This document shows positions 1-5,101 of a stretch of DNA of 10,634 nt, piece after piece. The notes under the pieces were generated by a model that worked only from the letters and a program-made list of their open reading frames with translations, was not told the origin of the DNA and made no database searches. Made by a program: the position numbers and the translations under genes. The DNA comes from Candidatus Heimdallarchaeota archaeon. GTDB lineage: Archaea > Asgardarchaeota > Heimdallarchaeia > Heimdallarchaeales > Heimdallarchaeaceae. Location: positions 1 to 10,634 of the forward strand of contig JAGLTP010000657.1 in NCBI GenBank assembly GCA_023135215.1, written 5' to 3'. The first letter of the stretch is position 1, and every line of letters begins with the position of its first letter.

Positions 1-56
1 TGATATTTGAGAGCAATCTTGTTATAACCTTCCTCAATTATTTTTTCTTTCTTCAT
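1..56 (-). CDS. Probable class I SAM-dependent methyltransferase, N-terminal fragment cut by window edge
   Basis: Only the first 18 codons and two further bases are in the window. They read leftward from an ATG at 54-56. The visible peptide is MKKEKIIEEGYNKIALKY. The segment YNKIALKY resembles the short helix before motif I in many class I SAM methyltransferases (typically Y-D-x-I-A-x-x-Y), so I infer a methyltransferase; the SAM-binding glycine loop lies outside the window. No ribosome site precedes the ATG, but a TATA-like box sits about 26 bases upstream, as expected for a leaderless archaeal mRNA. The gene is divergent from the four-HTH gene and shares its control region. The family call rests on one short motif and could be wrong; that it is a true coding start is more likely. 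Confidence 0.55.
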   Translation of the reverse strand, partial: MKKEKIIEEGYNKIALKY

Positions 57-75
57 AGAGTTTCAGCAGACAGCG

Positions 76-87
76 AAAAATATAAAC
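76..87 (-). promoter_or_regulatory. TATA-like box of the leftward methyltransferase gene
   Basis: On the minus strand this reads GTTTATATTTTT. Its centre is about 26 bases before the ATG at 56, the spacing expected for a TATA box with transcription starting at or next to the start codon. A purine-rich AAAGGAATTG lies directly upstream, a plausible TFB recognition element. The absence of a ribosome site fits a leaderless transcript. Confidence 0.5.
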
Positions 88-121
88 AATTCCTTTCTAG
101 AGCATGGAACAAACTGTTTTT

Positions 122-131
122 CTCAGCTGAG
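122..131. promoter_or_regulatory. Perfect 10-bp palindrome CTCAGCTGAG, candidate operator
   Basis: CTCAGCTGAG is its own reverse complement. It lies between two divergent genes, about 10 bases upstream of the TATA-like box of the four-HTH gene. The half TCTCAGC occurs again at 156-162, on the other side of that box. The longer word TTTCTCAGCT (119-128) recurs upstream of the GNAT-like gene near 7875. The position suits a repressor or activator site; the binding protein is unknown. Confidence 0.4.
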
Positions 132-140
132 TAGTGTGCA

Positions 141-152
141 AAAATTTTATAA
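141..152 (+). promoter_or_regulatory. TATA-like box of the four-HTH gene
   Basis: AAAATTTTATAA is the strongest TATA-like stretch before the gene at 227. It would start transcription near 170-178, leaving a leader of about 50 bases that contains the ribosome site at 213-220. It is flanked by TCTCAGC half-sites at 121-127 and 156-162, suggesting regulated use. Confidence 0.4.
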
Positions 153-212
153 TGGTCTCAGCAAATGTTACTTAGAGTGGATTTAGCTATTCTAGTGTAT
201 GCAAGATAATTT

Positions 213-220
213 AGGAAGGA
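213..220 (+). promoter_or_regulatory. Ribosome binding site AGGAAGGA
   Basis: A purine-rich AGGAAGGA lies six bases before the ATG at 227 and supports that start. Unlike several neighbours, this gene appears to be translated from a leadered mRNA. Confidence 0.5.
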
Positions 221-226
221 TCGACA

Positions 227-889
227 ATGTCCCAGAGAGAAAATCAAGGTAATGACGCCGCACTTAAAGGAGAGACTTATCAAGATTTTACAAAATACAG
301 ACCATTATCTGAAAGAGATGCATTGATAATTGAGATGTATGATGAGGGATTATCTACCTACGAAATAGCAGAATTACTTGAGATCAATAGACATACGGCA
401 TCAAAAGTTCTCAAGGAGAATGATATCCAGACAAGAACAATAGCTGATTATCATAAACTAAAACATCACGACATTGTCCACCTATTTAAGCAAGGTAAAA
501 CAAAACACGAAATTGCTAAAGAATTAAGCATAACATACTATACAGTAAGGAAAGTCTTAGAGGATAAAGGGTTAGTACTAAATAAGAAAGATAGGGAAAC
601 ACTTGCAATTGCTAGATATATCCAGATGAAAAACAGAGGATATGAGAATGATGCAATTGCTATATTCTTGGACATGACAGAGAAACAACTTAACAGACTA
701 ATTCGTAATTCAGGAGTTAATGTTTCATCAGTTAGACATAAATCAAGAAATATAGAAATTCTTCCTGATATAGTTCTACAATGTTTGAAAGGCATGACCT
801 TATCCAAGATATCGATGAAGTACAAAGTTGATCTGGTTTTAGTAAAAGAAATACTATATGAATTTGGTTTATGCACTCGAAAAAAATGA
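227..889 (+). CDS. Four-repeat helix-turn-helix DNA-binding protein
   Basis: This 220-residue soluble protein consists almost wholly of four HTH units of the resolvase/homeodomain-like kind, at about residues 29-66, 81-116, 126-164 and 181-215. Each has the pattern x-x-x-G-(x)3-x-I-A-x-x-L followed by a recognition helix ending in V/I-L or similar, for example EGLSTYEIAELLEINRHTASK and QGKTKHEIAKELSITYYTVRK. Units 1 to 3 begin at Met37, Leu86 and Met134, a period of 48-49 residues. Unit 4 is shifted by a few residues and is the most diverged. There is no catalytic, ligand-binding or membrane segment, so I infer a pure DNA-binding protein, perhaps wrapping along a long site. The upstream dyad suggests autoregulation. 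The C-terminus is basic (TRKK). It could be a transcription factor or the targeting subunit of a larger complex. Confidence 0.7.
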   Translation: MSQRENQGNDAALKGETYQDFTKYRPLSERDALIIEMYDEGLSTYEIAELLEINRHTASKVLKENDIQTRTIADYHKLKHHDIVHLFKQGKTKHEIAKELSITYYTVRKVLEDKGLVLNKKDRETLAIARYIQMKNRGYENDAIAIFLDMTEKQLNRLIRNSGVNVSSVRHKSRNIEILPDIVLQCLKGMTLSKISMKYKVDLVLVKEILYEFGLCTRKK

Positions 890-942
890 TGCATTAAAAT
901 TACTATTTTTGATTCAATTTCTAACATTTGTAAATTATACTG

Positions 943-960
943 AAAATGTCTCAAAATGTC
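943..960. repeat. Direct repeat AAAATGTC, two copies 10 bp apart
   Basis: AAAATGTC occurs at 943-950 and again at 953-960, one helical turn apart, in the gap between the four-HTH gene and the sulfotransferase gene. A partial inverted copy (ACATTT) lies near 925. The arrangement, roughly 45 bases upstream of the next TATA-like box, could bind a protein on one face of the helix. Chance is possible in such AT-rich DNA. Confidence 0.3.
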
Positions 961-1004
961 GAAAAAGTTGTCATAAAAGAGGACTTTGAGTTATTGTTTC
1001 GAGT

Positions 1005-1016
1005 AATATTTAATAA
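1005..1016 (+). promoter_or_regulatory. Candidate TATA-like box of the sulfotransferase gene
   Basis: AATATTTAATAA would place transcription start near 1035-1042, some 30 bases before the ATG at 1072. An alternative is the weaker AAAAATAAG at 1045-1053, which would give a nearly leaderless mRNA. I cannot choose firmly between them. Confidence 0.3.
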
Positions 1017-1071
1017 GCAACGAGTTTTTTCTTCTTCAAAAGAGAAAAATAAGTTTTAAGATTGTGGTCAA

Positions 1072-2193
1072 ATGGGAAAAAAAAGAGATTGGTTAATTGT
1101 ACACGAAGAGCCACTTGCAGGTTACTCAATGCAGAACCTTTTCAGGGTTTTATGGGATAATAAATTTAGAATACACCCAAAATATTGGTTAAGGTTTGGT
1201 TATGGTATAGGTATAAGCTTCATCACTATTCCATTAAAGGTTTGGCAAAAAATCCGACATCATCGAAAAATAAAGAATACAGTAATCAAAGAGGATCCTA
1301 TATTCATAATTGGTCATTATAGAACAGGAACTACCTATTTAATGACCTTAATGGCTTTTGATAAATCCAAGGGGTATGTTTCCAATATAGAAGGATATGC
1401 AACTTTGTTCTACTTAGGTGTTCCCAAATTTGCGAATTGGATAATGGAAGCATCTTTACCAGATGTAAGACCAATGGATAATGTTGTCATGGGAGTTGAA
1501 GAACCAACTGAAGAAGAGTATTGTATAGGTACATTTACTAGATATGGATATTATACAGGATTCATCTTTCCACGCAATTTTGATTTATATACAAGATTTC
1601 TAACATTTGAAGGAATGCCAAAAGATAAAGCGAAATGGAAAAAAGCTTACTATTATTTAGTTCAAATGCTGACATATGGGCATAAAGGTAAGCAGCTGTT
1701 CTTGAAGAACCCAACTCACAGTTATAGGATTCCAGATATATTAGAAATGTTTCCTAATGCTAAATTCATTCATACTTACAGAAATCCTTACGAAGTATAT
1801 CTAAGTACAGTAAAATTCTTTGATGAAGTATTCGCTATTTATACACTTCAAACATGGGATAAAGAAAAGATGAAACAGGATATTTTGGATAATTACAAAC
1901 TATTGTACGAATATCAAAACAAAGATTTACATTTAATTCCAGAAGACAGAATTGTTCATATTAAATATGAAGAATTCATCCAGACACCAGCTGAAACTAT
2001 GGAAAGAGTATACAAGGATTTAAACATTAGTGGATGGGAAGAATACAAAGGTGATATGTTAAAATATGCAGAATCACAGAAACGTGAATACACACCAAAT
2101 AAACATAAAATTGATTCGGATACTATTCGTAGAGTTAATGAAAGCTGGAAAGATTATATGGAACAATATGGTTATGAAAAATTAGAACCATAG
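1072..2193 (+). CDS. PAPS-dependent sulfotransferase family protein
   Basis: A 373-residue protein of the Sulfotransfer_3-like family, which moves a sulfuryl group from PAPS to a hydroxyl or amine acceptor. The 5'-phosphosulfate loop is visible as IIGHYRTGTTYL (residues 79-90), following a hydrophobic beta strand. The 3'-phosphate motif is RNPYEVYLS (237-245). Between them, LFLKNPTHS (209-217) matches the conserved L-K-x-P-x-H segment. The first 70 residues carry aromatic and basic stretches with a hydrophobic patch (about 45-57) that could touch the membrane, but there is no clear signal peptide, so a cytosolic or membrane-peripheral enzyme is likely. The acceptor cannot be read from sequence; lipids, glycans or small alcohols are possible. 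Only a weak TGTGGT precedes the ATG, like the ferredoxin gene at 3266. A T-rich 3' end suggests a transcript separate from the following Fe-S operon. Confidence 0.85.
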   Translation: MGKKRDWLIVHEEPLAGYSMQNLFRVLWDNKFRIHPKYWLRFGYGIGISFITIPLKVWQKIRHHRKIKNTVIKEDPIFIIGHYRTGTTYLMTLMAFDKSKGYVSNIEGYATLFYLGVPKFANWIMEASLPDVRPMDNVVMGVEEPTEEEYCIGTFTRYGYYTGFIFPRNFDLYTRFLTFEGMPKDKAKWKKAYYYLVQMLTYGHKGKQLFLKNPTHSYRIPDILEMFPNAKFIHTYRNPYEVYLSTVKFFDEVFAIYTLQTWDKEKMKQDILDNYKLLYEYQNKDLHLIPEDRIVHIKYEEFIQTPAETMERVYKDLNISGWEEYKGDMLKYAESQKREYTPNKHKIDSDTIRRVNESWKDYMEQYGYEKLEP

Positions 2194-2209
2194 GGTGTAG
2201 GGATTCATC

Positions 2210-2234
2210 TTTTTTTTCTCTTTTCCTATTTTTT
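2210..2234 (+). terminator. T-rich terminator after the sulfotransferase gene
   Basis: A stretch dominated by T, including a run of eight, begins 17 bases after the stop codon. No stem-loop precedes it. Such U-rich tracts are the usual archaeal termination signal. Confidence 0.5.
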
Positions 2235-2283
2235 GTCCCACTTATTTTGGCATTTACAAGAATATGTAAACACAATTCTTAAT

Positions 2284-2292
2284 TATAACATA
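2284..2292 (+). promoter_or_regulatory. Candidate TATA-like box of the Fe-S operon
   Basis: TATAACATA lies 28-36 bases before the ATG at 2320 and no ribosome site intervenes, so a leaderless or near-leaderless mRNA is likely. A second AT-rich block (TTAAATTTTAAAT, 2303-2315) is too close to the start to serve as a TATA box. Confidence 0.35.
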
Positions 2293-2319
2293 ATTGCGTG
2301 GCTTAAATTTTAAATAAAA

Positions 2320-3252
2320 ATGTTTTTTGAAATCAAATCAGATTATCTAGTCTTATTGGTTCGGTGTAATTTAATGTGTGATTATTGCCTCAAACATGGA
2401 GCGTCTGGCAAATGGTATTTGAACGCAAAGCTCTATTCTGATGAATTAGCAAAAGAACTTGATCTCAAGGATTTTCTGCTGGAGCAATACAAAACTTTCG
2501 AAGCTATGCAAGTTAGAAAATTTGGTGGTTTTAGTGCAGTAGGTATGGGGTATAAAATGCAGATGCCCATTATTGGTAGAATAGTTAAATATACAGCAGA
2601 AAAGATGCTTCATACAGAAAAACCTTCAAGAAATCCATTTAAAGCAGAAGGTCACATTGGGCAAGTTATTCCTCTGGATGATGCGATTGCGATTTTGGAA
2701 ACATGTATTCCTGAAAACAGTCTAATCATGAAATACTGTATGTGCAGGTATATGCATAAGGGAGAGAAGGAAGCTTGTTGCATAAATTTCGGGATAATGT
2801 CAGAAATCATTGATAAGCTTCCGCGTTTCATTCCCGAACCAGAGGACAGTAAGTATAGACTTACAAAAGAAGAAGCTATAGAAAAATTCACTGAATTTAA
2901 CAAAAAGGGATACATAGGTACAATATGGTATGGAGCTTACCCTTACATAAACAACCTTTGCGCGTGTCAAACTCCTATGTGTGCTGGTTTTAGACCTCGT
3001 ACAGAATTTGGTATAAAATCAATTTTTAAAGCTGAATATGTAGTAGAAAACAATCCTAATAATTGCCAAGGATGCAAAAGATGTATCACAATGTGCCAGT
3101 TTGGTGCGATAGATTTTGATGAAAAAGCTAGACGAGCAGTTATTGATCAGTCTAAATGCTATGGATGTGGAGTTTGTTTACATGCGTGTAGATTTGAAGC
3201 TTTAAATCTAGTTGCTCGAAAAGAGATTCCAACTTTAGCTGGAGAATATTAA
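2320..3252 (+). CDS. Multi-cluster iron-sulfur protein with C-terminal 2[4Fe-4S] ferredoxin domain
   Basis: A 310-residue soluble protein with 19 cysteines. The C-terminal ferredoxin domain has two textbook [4Fe-4S] motifs: C249-x2-C252-x2-C255-x3-C259 and C280-x2-C283-x2-C286-x3-C290. A central part has paired cysteines (C140-M-C142-R, C153-C154, C214-A-C216-x4-C221) that could hold another metal site. From memory this layout resembles uncharacterised archaeal and bacterial 4Fe-4S proteins. The N-terminus contains C16-N-L-M-C20-D-Y-C23, exactly the C-x3-C-x2-C signature of radical SAM enzymes, but I see no radical SAM barrel behind it. The likely role is electron transfer, possibly with a catalytic site. 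It is followed after 13 bases by a small ferredoxin and then a dehydrogenase, so they probably form one operon. The substrate is unknown. Confidence 0.75.
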   Translation: MFFEIKSDYLVLLVRCNLMCDYCLKHGASGKWYLNAKLYSDELAKELDLKDFLLEQYKTFEAMQVRKFGGFSAVGMGYKMQMPIIGRIVKYTAEKMLHTEKPSRNPFKAEGHIGQVIPLDDAIAILETCIPENSLIMKYCMCRYMHKGEKEACCINFGIMSEIIDKLPRFIPEPEDSKYRLTKEEAIEKFTEFNKKGYIGTIWYGAYPYINNLCACQTPMCAGFRPRTEFGIKSIFKAEYVVENNPNNCQGCKRCITMCQFGAIDFDEKARRAVIDQSKCYGCGVCLHACRFEALNLVARKEIPTLAGEY

Positions 3253-3265
3253 GTGTGGTTTCAAT

Positions 3266-3523
3266 ATGGGAAAAATAAAGATTAAGATTGACTATTCAAT
3301 CTGTGGTGATGGAAACAAAATTGATCCTCGAGATTGTACAATTTGTTTGAAAGTTTGTGACCCCGCTATTTTTCTCTTACATCAATCGTTGAAATTTGAA
3401 AAAGAAGATGACTCCTACGATCCGAAGATTTGGAGAGTAACACCAGTTTATCCCTCACTTTGCACTCTTTGCATGAAGTGTGTGGAACAATGTCCTGAAA
3501 ATGCAATAAGAATACGTAATTGA
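3266..3523 (+). CDS. Small ferredoxin-like protein with atypical first cluster motif
   Basis: An 85-residue protein with eight cysteines. The second motif, C66-x2-C69-x2-C72-x3-C76-P, is a standard [4Fe-4S] site. The first, C13-x10-C24-x2-C27-x3-C31, has its first cysteine unusually far from the rest, so its cluster may differ in fold or potential. The sites are joined by an unusually long 34-residue charged linker. It begins 13 bases after the Fe-S protein stop and ends 10 bases before the dehydrogenase ATG, so co-transcription is very likely. Only TGTGGT precedes the ATG as a weak ribosome site. The inferred role is electron carrier between the upstream Fe-S protein and a partner. It could instead be a subunit of a larger oxidoreductase encoded elsewhere. 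Confidence 0.75.
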   Translation: MGKIKIKIDYSICGDGNKIDPRDCTICLKVCDPAIFLLHQSLKFEKEDDSYDPKIWRVTPVYPSLCTLCMKCVEQCPENAIRIRN

Positions 3524-3529
3524 GGTGAT
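3522..3529 (+). promoter_or_regulatory. Ribosome binding site GAGGTGAT setting the dehydrogenase start
   Basis: GAGGTGAT overlaps the last two bases of the ferredoxin stop codon and lies four bases before the ATG at 3534. It selects that ATG over an in-frame GTG at 3525, which is part of the ribosome site itself. The layout AGGTGATTCTA-ATG closely resembles that before the TTG at 4632. Confidence 0.6.
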
Positions 3530-3533
3530 TCTA

Positions 3534-4571
3534 ATGACTGAAAAAAGTACTGAAACAACACACCAACCTTTAACCAATCTTGGTAGATGTCTTGTGATTG
3601 GTGGAGCAGGGATGTTAGGGTATGAGATTGTCTCTCAACTAATGAAAGAAGGACATTTCATTCGAGTTCTGGATCTTGTACCAGTAGACATTGAGGGAGT
3701 AGAGACGCTAGTAGGTGATATTAGAAACCTTGATGATGTTGAAGCAGCTTGTGAAGGAATAGATACAGTTTTTCAAACTGCTGCAGCTGTTTGGGATCCT
3801 GGAACACCCAGAAGTGTTTATGATGAAGTAAATGTTGTGGGTAACCAGAATGTTATTGATACTTGCATCAAATTTGGAGTTCCAAGATTTGTTTATACCT
3901 CAACTCTAGATGTAGTTGTTGATGGAAAAAAACCAATAGTATATGCAGACGAATCTCTTCCCTACCCGAGGAAATTACCGAAAGACAACTATTCACGCAC
4001 AAAGATTTTGGCAGAAAAAGCATCGATCGAAGCGAACAATATAAACGGGTTAATGACTGTTTCTTTGCGTCCTGTGGGAATGTATGGACCAAGAGACAAA
4101 TACCATATAACAAATATAATTCAAGTAGCTCAAAGCAAGAATAACATTAAACTAGGGGATGGAACTGCAGAATTTTCGCATGTTTATTCCGAAAATGCGG
4201 CACATGCACATTTACTAGCAGCTAAACATCTTTATCCTGGATCAAAAGTTTCTGGAGAATGCTACTTCGTTGCGGATCATCAACCAGCTGATAATCTATT
4301 TGTTTTCATGAAACCCTTTCTTGAAGCGTTGAATCTGCCTGTTCCAGAGAAATCCATTCCTTATAAAATAGCCTACTTTTTGGCTTGGTTTGCTGAGAAA
4401 CTTGCACCTAAATCAAACTTTAACAGATTCGCAGTTATACAAACATGTATAGATCACACTTTTGTTAGTGAAAAAGCTGAAAAGGACTTTGGATATAAAC
4501 CGATTGTTTCAAAAGAAGAAGCTTTTGATAAAACGGTTGAATGGTTCAAAAGCGTATCAGGAATAATCTAG
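3534..4571 (+). CDS. NAD(P)-dependent 3-beta-HSD / sterol-4-carboxylate dehydrogenase-like protein
   Basis: With the ATG at 3534 the protein has 345 residues, the usual length for the extended short-chain dehydrogenase family. A Rossmann dinucleotide motif G-x2-G-x2-G (GGAGMLG, 23-29) follows the first strand, and the nucleotide-binding acidic residue is probably Asp47 (VLDL), favouring NAD. The catalytic set is visible as Ser123 (YTSTLD), Tyr153 and Lys157 (YSRTK). A later segment, HVYSENAAHAHLLAAK (216-231), is typical of the 3-beta-hydroxysteroid dehydrogenase/isomerase branch that includes ERG26/NSDHL. The family oxidises a secondary alcohol next to a ring carbon, but sugar-nucleotide epimerases and dihydroflavonol reductases are close relatives, so the substrate is open. 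A hydrophobic segment near residues 281-291 could bind the membrane loosely. It is the last gene of the Fe-S operon and would link NAD(H) to the upstream iron-sulfur proteins. Confidence 0.85.
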   Translation: MTEKSTETTHQPLTNLGRCLVIGGAGMLGYEIVSQLMKEGHFIRVLDLVPVDIEGVETLVGDIRNLDDVEAACEGIDTVFQTAAAVWDPGTPRSVYDEVNVVGNQNVIDTCIKFGVPRFVYTSTLDVVVDGKKPIVYADESLPYPRKLPKDNYSRTKILAEKASIEANNINGLMTVSLRPVGMYGPRDKYHITNIIQVAQSKNNIKLGDGTAEFSHVYSENAAHAHLLAAKHLYPGSKVSGECYFVADHQPADNLFVFMKPFLEALNLPVPEKSIPYKIAYFLAWFAEKLAPKSNFNRFAVIQTCIDHTFVSEKAEKDFGYKPIVSKEEAFDKTVEWFKSVSGII

Positions 4572-4590
4572 TTTCGTTCTAGATATATTC

Positions 4591-4598
4591 TTATATAT
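4591..4598 (+). promoter_or_regulatory. TATA-like box before the small membrane protein gene
   Basis: TTATATAT (with GATATATT just upstream at 4582-4589) lies in the 60-base gap after the dehydrogenase gene. It would start transcription near 4618-4624, at the ribosome site of the next gene, giving a very short leader. The membrane protein may thus have its own promoter as well as read-through. Confidence 0.4.
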
Positions 4599-4603
4599 GA
4601 AGA

Positions 4604-4614
4604 CGGAATTTCCG
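4604..4614. promoter_or_regulatory. Inverted repeat CGGAA-T-TTCCG, candidate operator
   Basis: A perfect 5-bp inverted repeat around one base lies between the TATA-like box (4591-4598) and the start codon at 4632. A protein bound there would block transcription start, so it suits a repressor. It is short enough to arise by chance. Confidence 0.3.
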
Positions 4615-4619
4615 AACCT

Positions 4620-4626
4620 AGGTGAT
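4620..4626 (+). promoter_or_regulatory. Ribosome binding site AGGTGAT supporting a TTG start
   Basis: AGGTGAT lies five bases before TTG at 4632. No ATG or GTG in frame is near. The same AGGTGATT-x-TA arrangement precedes the ATG at 3534, so the TTG call is well supported. Confidence 0.6.
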
Positions 4627-4631
4627 TTTAT

Positions 4632-5015
4632 TTGAGTAAAATTGGAAAATCAATATCTCGTTTATTTACTTTAGCTATCTTTGGTGCTTGGTTTACTTTT
4701 GTCATCTGGGGACTCAAAACCTGGGGAACACCAGATTCATTTGTGAGTGAAAAAACAACTATAATATTGCTTAGTCTTCTCACCTTTATAGGAATGTTCA
4801 TACTCTTTGTTATTGCTTCTGCACTTGGGGCAATTGGTAAAAGGAAGAAGAAGAAAGAAGAAGAGAAGAAGTTTTCATTTACAACCAAAGATGGAGACAA
4901 AATGGAGTTCAAAGGAGTAGACGATTTCGATTTAGAAAAGATACCAGCTCCATTCAGAGAGATAGGTAAGAAATTCATGGAAATGGCTAAAAAAGAGATG
5001 GATAAAGAAAAATAG
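4632..5015 (+). CDS. Small two-helix membrane protein of unknown function, TTG start
   Basis: A 127-residue protein not recognised as a named family. Two hydrophobic segments at about residues 11-28 and 43-68 should span the membrane, linked by a short polar loop. A dense basic/acidic stretch, GKRKKKKEEEKK (69-80), follows and should keep the C-terminus in the cytoplasm by the positive-inside rule; both ends would then face inward. The rest (81-127) is polar and charged, with FSFTTKDGDKMEFKG looking like a beta hairpin and a final Lys/Glu/Met-rich amphipathic helix. It resembles small membrane anchors or scaffold proteins, but no partner is evident. Its start is TTG, set by a good ribosome site. 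It lies between the dehydrogenase and a helicase gene and may be transcribed alone. Confidence 0.75.
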   Translation: MSKIGKSISRLFTLAIFGAWFTFVIWGLKTWGTPDSFVSEKTTIILLSLLTFIGMFILFVIASALGAIGKRKKKKEEEKKFSFTTKDGDKMEFKGVDDFDLEKIPAPFREIGKKFMEMAKKEMDKEK

Positions 5016-5041
5016 TCTATTTCTTCATTTCTTCTTTTTTA
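5016..5041 (+). terminator. T-rich terminator after the membrane protein gene
   Basis: A T/C tract immediately follows the stop codon and ends in six consecutive T residues, without a stem-loop. It fits an archaeal U-tract terminator before the separate helicase promoter. Confidence 0.45.
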
Positions 5042-5068
5042 ACAAAACTTAAAAACAAAAAAAATAGG

Positions 5069-5076
5069 TTTTAAAT
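5069..5076 (+). promoter_or_regulatory. TATA-like box of the helicase gene
   Basis: TTTTAAAT lies 26-33 bases before the ATG at 5102, and an A-rich stretch precedes it. No ribosome site is present. This matches a leaderless transcript starting at or just before that ATG. Confidence 0.45.
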
Positions 5077-5101
5077 CTCAAAAAACTCCAGATTGACCAG
5101 A

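Noticed and set aside
538..954. 138-codon open frame on the minus strand
   Set aside because: It lies mostly opposite the four-HTH gene. The peptide is rich in Ser, Ile and Phe with no recognisable domain, as expected of a shadow frame in AT-rich DNA.
3525..3533. GTG at 3525 as the dehydrogenase start
   Set aside because: It overlaps the ribosome site GAGGTGAT; the ATG at 3534 has proper spacing and a normal family N-terminus.
4628..4978. Minus-strand open frame opposite the membrane protein gene
   Set aside because: It mirrors the plus-strand gene, which has a ribosome site, plausible topology and a TATA-like box; the minus frame has low-complexity Ser/Phe runs.
5093..5101. TTG at 5093 as the helicase start
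   Set aside because: No ribosome site supports it, while the TATA-like box at 5069-5076 places a leaderless start near the ATG at 5102.
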